Shown here piece by piece: positions 47,001 to 56,000 of a DNA stretch of 64,000 nt. The notes under the pieces are model-generated. The model saw only the letters and a list, made by a program, of their open reading frames with translations, searched no databases and was not told the DNA's origin. Source of the DNA: Symsagittifera roscoffensis (taxonomy: Eukaryota; Xenacoelomorpha; Acoela; Convolutidae); contig NC_087062.1 in the NCBI RefSeq assembly GCF_963678635.1, positions 77,503,200-77,567,199 of the forward strand, given 5' to 3'. How positions within the stretch are numbered: position 1 is the stretch's first letter; every line of letters starts with the position of its first letter. A program made the translations under genes and the position numbers.

Positions 47001-50000
47001 AAAACAGGTTACGGCAATCTTTCCTGCCTAAGAGGCTGTCTACGTGCTTTTCTAAAGAAAAGATATGAATTTTTGATTGTTTTTTGGAAATTTCTTTTTT
47101 TTCGAAAATTTCTCCGCAAATTCTGAGATCAGTTGAAAGAGCGAGTGGTAGTGGTCTGCAATAAATAAACGGCTAATCACCTGCTGAGAAATCGCCATGG
47201 TTTTGCGTAAAGACCATTTTTTTGACATTTGAAAATTACGCTTTTCTGTATCAGTACAAATTACTATTAAATATATGAAAACATGTGCATCCAGCATTAG
47301 CTGGGCCAGTAGTTTATTTTCGTGCGACTCTCTGGCGCAGTTGGGACGACTTGAGCTTACTAGTTTTTCAGGTCGGAGATTCGAACCGGGAACATTGAAA
47401 TAGTTTTTTTTGTGTGGTCGAAATTTTGCTGCATAGAATTTGCTATTTGATTGCAACTTGAGCTGCTTTATTGGTAAAATTACCTGCGGTCGAAGAGCAG
47501 GTAAATGGACGTGATACTCTCAAAAAAAAGTTTTTTGGTCAATTCGCGTATACTTTTCTCTATTTCTATTTGCTTTTTTAGAGCTCTTTTTTGCCTTTTC
47601 TTTGCTTGTGTTTGCGAAGCGCAGCTTCACTTCTGTGTCAAATTTTTTTTATCGTTTCCGGCCCATTTAGACACCATTTAACGAATACGCCTGTGGTGGC
47701 AAAGGTCCTGGTTTGGAATCTGACCAGGACCTGTTTTTTTAAACGTGAAATATTCTGTTTCAAATAAAATTGTTGGCCGATTATTTGTCTGCTTATTTTT
47801 TGTCGGTTTAGTTGTCAAATCTTTGAATCGCTTTTTTGCTCTGCACTTTTTATTAAATGTTTCTTAAACTGATTGATTTTCTCTTACATTTTGTAATTTT
47901 ACTTGCCTTAACTTCGTTTTTCCTTTGTTTTTTTTTTGCTTCCCTGGAAAACGTTCTTCGGCCCAAATTGTGTTGGTCTATTTTTTCGGCTTTGTGACCT
48001 AATTTTGACTCTCTTCTAGGAAACCCCAATTTTTTCGTTTCAATTTTTTTTCAATTTTTGCAACATTTATAGCTTTTATCAAATTTATACTCGATGACTG
48101 CCCCTCCCAGATCTGAGTTTTTGAGTTCAATAATAAGAACTGATATGAAAAGCTCCGCTGCATAATTGGCTACGCCCATTTTTTGACACACCAATTTACG
48201 ACCCTCAGAAAAGTCAAATTTTTGACCGTTTTGTTTTTCGACTTCTTTACTTTCTCGAGAACTATCCTCCTAATTCATTTTGAGTTCATTCAGTTTTTGG
48301 TTGTTGACCGTTTTTTTTCCTTTTCAGGCTAAATATCCTGCCAATATCATAGGTTTAGTCAAAAGGAAAGTTTGTTGAAAGCTTAGTTTTAAAATTGACT
48401 GTTTACAATTTTTTTAAAAGTTATGGCCTTCCAACGAGTCAAAGTTTTGTTTTGAAAATTTGACATTTTTTTGGAAATTTGACTCTTATCGAAAACTACC
48501 GTACCAATTATCAGGTTATGTGTTCAATCGAGAAACTCGGTTTCGGGAAATCTTCTCTGCTTAAGTGGCTACAACCTGCTTTTTGCTTAAAAAATATGGA
48601 TTTCCGAAAAATTTCTAACCACTTTTTGAACTTTTGACCGTCATTTAAAAACTTGAATTTATTAAAAACTACCTTATCTGATATGAAAAGTTTAATCGAA
48701 AGAACCGGTTGCGAGAAATGGTCCTGCAGATGGGGCGTCTTTCACTCGTCTAACATAAATAATTAAGGTTTTGGGCAAAGTCCAATTTTTTTAAATCGTT
48801 CCACATCACTATAACAAATTTTTGCAATATCAAACACGTATCTCTATCTTTAGCAAGACAATTTGTTTTTATTGATACAGAAAGGTTTGGTTCAAATAGT
48901 TTTTTTCAACATTTTTAATGTTTGTGTGGTATCGTGTGGTGCCAAGCTCACTTTCTCGCGTCTATATTTAAAAATATTTAAGTCCATTTTTTCAATCGTC
49001 GGAGTCACTTTTTTTCTGTTTTTGTACGTCAAACAAATTTTTTTCCAGAAATTCACGAAAAAAGCTGAAAGGGCCTCTATTTTTTTCAAGTTTAGCTCAA
49101 TCATTTGCTGAAATGAAGGCATTGCTCAAACCCCAATAACAAAAAGTCAATTGGCACAAAGAAAACGTTGATGATTTTTAGGTATCAATAGTTTGTTTTT
49201 ATGCTTACTGTTTAAATATCACCTATTGATCCAGTTTTCTCATATTGGGTTAAATTTATTTAAAAAAGTGTCAATAATAAAAAGTTGCAAATATGCAAAG
49301 ATCTTTTTCAATCATGCTTTCACGATAATTAAGGCAATTTTTTCTCGAAGTGAATATCATTCCAGAAAAACGTTAAAATTTATGTATGTGTAGTTTTTTT
49401 TTCTCGACGCTATTTTAAATTAGTTGCAATGCTATGTTTGTATTCTGTCGCAATTTTTGCGAAGTTTTGCTTTGCTCCTGTGAAAAAAAAGTCAATCAAA
49501 AAGATTTGAACCATGTATTTTTATTTTTAAGTAATTTTTTATTCGAATGTTAATTTTTTTTCATAATATTGGTGATTTGAGTGCCTGTCTGGGAAAATTG
49601 TGTTTCCAGGTTTTTAAAAAGATGAACTTGACCTCGTACCATCTGTCGGTGGATCTGTTGGACTGTCACGCAGACCGGAACACTTTCCACCGCTTCGACA
49701 AGTTTAATGCTAAGTACAACCCCATCGGAGAATCCAAGTTACGCGAAATATTCATAAAGACTAACAACAACATGAACGGACAATACTTCGCCGAGATACT
49801 CAAGGCTAGTTTCACTTCTTCCTCCACCCATCTAATATTTCATTCACAGTTGGGGACTTCGATTTGATCTACTTCTATCTGCCATTGAAAAATAAACTAG
49901 CCCCCCATTCGTGTTCTCCGCTTTTGATCTAAGATCCTCCGATTTTCATATAGCACGATCAATATCCTGTTGTGGAAATTTTACCTTTTTGTATGGTCTG

Positions 50001-53000
50001 AAAGCAAAGCACAAAGTTTGATAGAAATGGTAATAATTTTTTTCAGGAGGTTATTAGTGACCTGGAGGACAGTAAGTACCAGTATGCAGAGCCCAGGATC
50101 TCCATTTATGGAACTGACATAGATGAGTGGAAGCTGTTGGCACACTTCGCCATCTCCAACAATGTCTTCTCCCCACACATCAAGTGGCTCATACAGATAC
50201 CACGTGTATAGTCAGTGCTGCTTCTATATGATTTTATGCTCTTTCTTCGAGTCTTTGAGTATTAACGATCGAAATGATTTTAGGCTTATAAAGGTCTTCC
50301 ATTTATTTTCACTCTCGTATTTGTTATTTGGCTTTGATTTTTATATTGTATATCAATTAACAAATGGAAGGCAAAGTGCGTTCTTGTACTCACAAGATTG
50401 AAATTGCCAAAAAAAAGCTTTTGAATTTAGTTTCAAAAGGGTTTTAATTTTCAAGTTTCGCAGAGAAAAATTATTTTTTAACCCAGTTTTCTCAGATGAG
50501 GTTGAAATAATTACACTAGCTAGCGTAGTTAATTGGCGTGACTGCACTTTTTATTCCATTCTAGTAAATAAAACTGCTCATTTATGGGCATTTTTGCTAT
50601 AATCACGATCTGAAGCATTCGAAATTTCATGCATCTGTCCTACGCTTTATTTGTGGCTAGTGTTTGCAAATCGTGAAGCTTTAGTGGCTCAGAGGGAAGG
50701 ACGTGATGCTCTAAATCGCGAAGTCATAGGTTCTAATCCGATACATGCAGGAGGCACGGACGCTACCTCAGGGATTTCACCCCCTGCCGACCCAAAGGGT
50801 CCCCCTTTGTACTATTTTGAGATATCCGTATTTGGTGACGACCCCTAAAAATTTTCTGAAGGCACCTTATGCGCCAATAAATACTAACTTCGATGGGGGA
50901 GCGCGCGCCAAAAAAAAACGCGATTTTTTTGGTCAAACTTTTCCAAAAAGTGCCTAAAAACGCCTTTTTTAGGCTGCGGCGCAGAAAGTTTGACCAAAAC
51001 AGGGTCTTTTTAGTGCTTTGGGAGGGCTCGGAAAATCAATTTGGTCGACCTAAAAAAAGGTCGACAATTTTTTTGAAATTCCGCCCTCTCTATTCCTCCC
51101 TCGAGAAAATATGCCCCTGGACCCATGGACAAAGTTTTACTAATTCGAGGCTTATTTCCAATTTTTCTTAATTCACTTTATAGAGCTGCGCTTTTGTTCT
51201 TTTTTTCTCGTTTGTGCTTGCAAAGCGCAGCTTTGCGTCTGTTTCAAAATTGTGTTGTTGAACTTCAAGGAGTTCTAGGCTGATATATGTTTTGCAAGCT
51301 TGAAACGAATCGCAAAGGTTACTAAGAGTCCCGTATTTTTTAAGTTAGGTGGCTTCACCAGCACATTTCAGTTTATCTTTTAAGGAATGGGCTAATTTTT
51401 TTTTACAAATTGTATCATCTTTCTTTATGCCTGATATCGAAGGATAGTTTGTGTGAAAGTATTAGAATATAAGAAGACATAGCTAAGTGGTTATGTCAAG
51501 GGCGAGGTTCAAGTTCCAATTCGATAGTAATACCAGAGTTTTCATGAAAATTACTTTTTTTTACATGAAGTAATTGTATTTTCTCTTAAAAGAGCTGAAG
51601 TGTAATTTTCTCGCCAAAGAGTAGAAGAACGAAGTGGTTTTTTTCATTTATAGGTATTGAAGATTTTTGTCAGGAAAAAGTTTTAAATTGCTCTTACAAC
51701 GAAAGTGCATCATACATTTTAAAGGATGTATGAATGCTCTCAGGTATATGTCCTCTTTTTAAGTTCAGTTCAAGTTCATTTGCTGAAAGGCAGGCAAATT
51801 GTGCGCTCCAATCAAGAAAGCGGAAATGGCCAGAAATCTCAGTGAAACGAAGTTCACCCGTCGTTCCGATCATCTTAAATTGAGTTATAAGAAAAAAGTC
51901 ATTCATAAATAGTTTGAATATCTAAGAGGTTCAGGTTCAAAAATTTTCAATCAACTTTTTTTTTTCGTTTTAATTGTTTTTTACACTTGTCCAACCTGAT
52001 GTTGGTTATGTTTTTTTTAACCTTTTTTGTTCAATTACTCACTTAATATATCATCGGTTGCCTGTCTTTTTCTGTTCTAGTAGACAGAAACACTTTTTCA
52101 AATGTATTTCCTATAGACCTAAATGTTAAATTTTTTGAGAAAATTTAATTTTAATTTCTCATAGTTTCCAAGTTTTTATTTTATTAGTAACAGAGCTGAA
52201 AATGTACTAGTTTTTAATACGAAAATGGAACATGCCTAATTTAATGTGCTTAGTTCTAATTCGCATTTAAACTTGGGGTTGTTTATTTTTGTTGAACAAT
52301 TGGCCTCGTTGTTTGCCTTTTACTGTGAAAATTGAAATCTGTTGCCATTAGCAAGCGTTATCAAAGCTGAGCAAACTTTGTCCAGGTTAAAAGTTTGTCT
52401 CATTTGGTCAGTGATTCATTTGTCAGTCAGTGATTTGGTAGCTTGTTTTTTTTGTTATCGAGTCCGATCGGGGCCTGTTTGTTGTGCGCTCTGGAAATGT
52501 TCTGCCTATTTTGGAATAACGTATCTGCTTGCTATTTTGCCTTAACTCACGTAACCTGTACTTTTCTTTAAAATTTAGCTACTTTTGTAGTGATGCAAGC
52601 GATTGAGTTCAAGATTTTAGTATAATTTGCGGTTTCATTTTTTTTCACTCCAACGCTTTCTTCGGCTCAAATTGTTTCGCCTTGTGTTATATCGGTTTTA
52701 TTGCTTCGTTTTACGAAGAGCGAAGAAGACATTTTGTCTTTGTGTGCTTCGGACGGGGTACTTAATAAGTCATTTTTCAAAAATTTTCAGCTCTTGGATT
52801 ATTTTTTTTCGGCTCAACGAGTGTCTGACCAAATATTGTTTACCCTTTGAGAACTTTTTCTCAGTACTGCGCTGGTAATTGTGTTTTTCATTATGTTTTT
52901 TTTAATTGAACCCAATTCGAGACGAGTATAAGAAAAAAATTTTTTTTCTTCTCAGTATACTGCCGTGCTATATTTGTGTCGTATCGCTAATGGCGTGAAG

Positions 53001-56000
53001 GTCAACTTCGCATCTGTGTTATGATATGTAAAACAACGTAATTTCTTCAAATACTTAATAATCCGGTTAGCTGAGGATAACCGTATGTGGATTTAAAGAA
53101 TGATTTATTCAAACATTTAAACATTTTCAATGTTTTTTAATCTAAAAATCTTTTTTTTTTATTTTCAGTGACATCTTTCACATCAAGGGTCTGGTGAAGA
53201 ACTTTGGAGAGCTAGTCCACAATATTTTCGCACCCTTGTTTGACGCCACTCTCTACCCTGACAAACACCCGGAGCTATACCAGTTCCTTCTCCATGTAAG
53301 TCTATTCATGCATGTTGTTACAGGGTGCTATTTACAAAGGAGCTGCATAAGCCTAAAAGCTTCACACTAGTGTAACAGTTATGATCAGGGGTGGATTTGG
53401 GGGGGGGGGGGGTCGGGCGGATGCCTTCCACCCTCAAGGATTCAACCCCCTGCCGACCCAAATGGTTCCCCTTTGTATTATTTTGAGATATCCATATTTG
53501 GTGATGGACCCTAAAATTTTTCTGAAGGCGCCTTTGGCGCCACTATATACTAATTTTGAAGGGGGCGCTGAAAAAGTGCGTTTTTTTGTCAAATATTTCC
53601 ATAAAGTGCCTAGAAATGCCTTTTTTAGCTTTTTTTTTTCAAAATTTTGTCTGCGGCGCAGAAAATTTGACCAAAACAGTCTTTGTAATGCTTTGGGAGA
53701 GCTCGGAAACTTAATTTGGTCACGCTAAAATAACGGCCGATAAAACTTTCGAAAATTTTTTGAAAGTCCGAGAAAATCCTTGATCCGCCCCTGGTTATGA
53801 TTTAGATGTCTCGATGAAGATGAAAATACATGTTTTTATCAATTTTGAAATTACGCAAAAAGTTTGAAATGCGGCGTAGTCCCAAAATAAATGCCTTAGC
53901 AAAATTTAACTCAAAAGGACGAGATGATAAGAGAAATAAGGATTCCTTATCTTTTTGATCTAGCTTAAACCAGTCATGAAGTAAAAGTCCTAATCCGCAC
54001 TATTTTTTTCGGTCTAAATTTTTTTAAATTACCAGAAAAATTGAATATGGTTTTGCGAGTAATGTTGTGCACTGCCAAATTTTTGAAGGGCATTTTGTGG
54101 TGTTGATATAGGTGATAGGTTTTGACAGTGTGGACGATGAGAGCAAGAATGACACGATTCGTTTCTGCTCCACCAACCCCACCCCCGACAACTGGACCAG
54201 TGACATCAATCCAGCCTACTCATACTACATCTACTACCTCTGGTCTAATATGGTCGTCCTCAATGCACTCCGCACGTAAGATCCGAAAATTTGCCAGTTT
54301 TTAGCTAAAGTTTTTAGCAATAATTTTGAGCATCCACATTTATTCACACAAGTGGAGCGTAGTTTCTTATTACCTTATCCACTTTTTCCATACCAAGTCG
54401 CAAACAAAAGTGATCTTTCATTTAGTTACACTTTTGCTTTCTTATATCTGGTTAACTGTTGCTTCGTAGTATTATGTTTTCGTATCTGGTTTATTGGTGA
54501 CGAAAGGTTTATTTCATAAAAAATACCGTTTTTTCTAAATGTATGTGATTTGCTCTTTGGACTATATTGTATGCGATGATTTGGAAACTTTTGTACCTTT
54601 CATAGTATTTTTCTCGCACTATTTTACCGATTTTCTAAAAAGTTGTGGTAATGGAAAGGCCGGCTACTGCCATACTTCACATGACGTTCTGTGGCCTTCG
54701 CAAACTTCAGTGGGGTGAATTCTTGACCCATTATTTTTCAATTTATACTGGAAAACAACCCGCCAAATATGAAGTAATTCACATAAATTACCCTGCGAAA
54801 TCTGAGATTAAGGGTTGTAAAACCATTGTCAGGACTCCTTGCATGAACGGCTACGCCCTGATTTTTTAAGATAAATTTTATTTTATGGCCTAAGAAGTTG
54901 TTCTCTTGGAAAGTTTGACTGTTTTTGGAATCTTTTGACTATTCTCAAGACCTAACCTGCCAAACCTGAGGTTAATGGTACGCATCTGTGTGAAATGAGT
55001 GATTAACACAATTCGATAACAATGGCTTATGCAATAAGATCTCACCGAGGTATGGAGCTGATTTTTGACATTTTTTCAATTCATTATGCGCTCGAATGGC
55101 GAAATTTCAAATGATGCAAAGAAAACGCCAATGACTTTTGTGTCAAAAGTGGATTTGCATTTTCAAATCTATTGACCCAGCTTTTTTTCGTTAATTGGAT
55201 TTGTTTTTGTAAGTCAATCATGAAAGATGCTTGAAATTGAAAAAGCTTTAATGTGACGTTTCATTACGAGGCTAAACTGTGTATTTTGTGAATTGTAAGC
55301 GGATTCCGCAACAAGGACGCTCTCTTTGTTCTTTTGTTTTCTTTGATCTTTCTGACAAAGTTTTAACACGTTTAAAGACTTGTCTTTGGATTCTAGAGAC
55401 CCACACACACACTCAAATTGTTTCAAAAAAGGTCAATCATTCTTTATTGGTCTCCTTTAGTTCATTGGCTTTTTCCAGCTGTATGTTGTTTTAAGTTCAT
55501 TGTGTAGGTGATTTGAACTTCATTTTTGTTCCGATCATCGAAAATAGGGAGGAACTTTTAATGGGGAGGTGTTTTAGTTGTTTTCCACACAAAATCAGAT
55601 ACCGCAAATAATCATTGGACTGAGTTGAGTGATATATCATATTGAAGCACTTACAGTTATGATTCGAACCCATTAAAAAAGTTCAAACTTTCACAGAGAA
55701 AAACCGGTTTGAAAGTTTTGATTTTTCGTCTTATTGCGAGCGAATAAAGCATACAATAGTTTAATTTAAAATGTAAAAACTGAGTTTTACATAATTAACG
55801 TTAGTTTGCTTTGAGTATTTTAGCACCTTTTTGGAATCCAAATTTTCAAAAATTCAAAAAACTGCAAAACTTGAAAAAATTTTCGAAAATATTTTTTGAT
55901 TTCTTTTGAATCTTTCAAGTAATTTTGCTACAGAAACTGTTTTTCAATTTGCTTATTTGACTATGACTCGAATATACCTAAACAGTTTTTTTGTTCAGCT

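Noticed and set aside
47052-47456. 134-codon minus-strand frame
   Set aside because: It is antisense to family-4 tandem DNA, Lys/Phe-rich by composition, and not conserved in the other family-4 copies.
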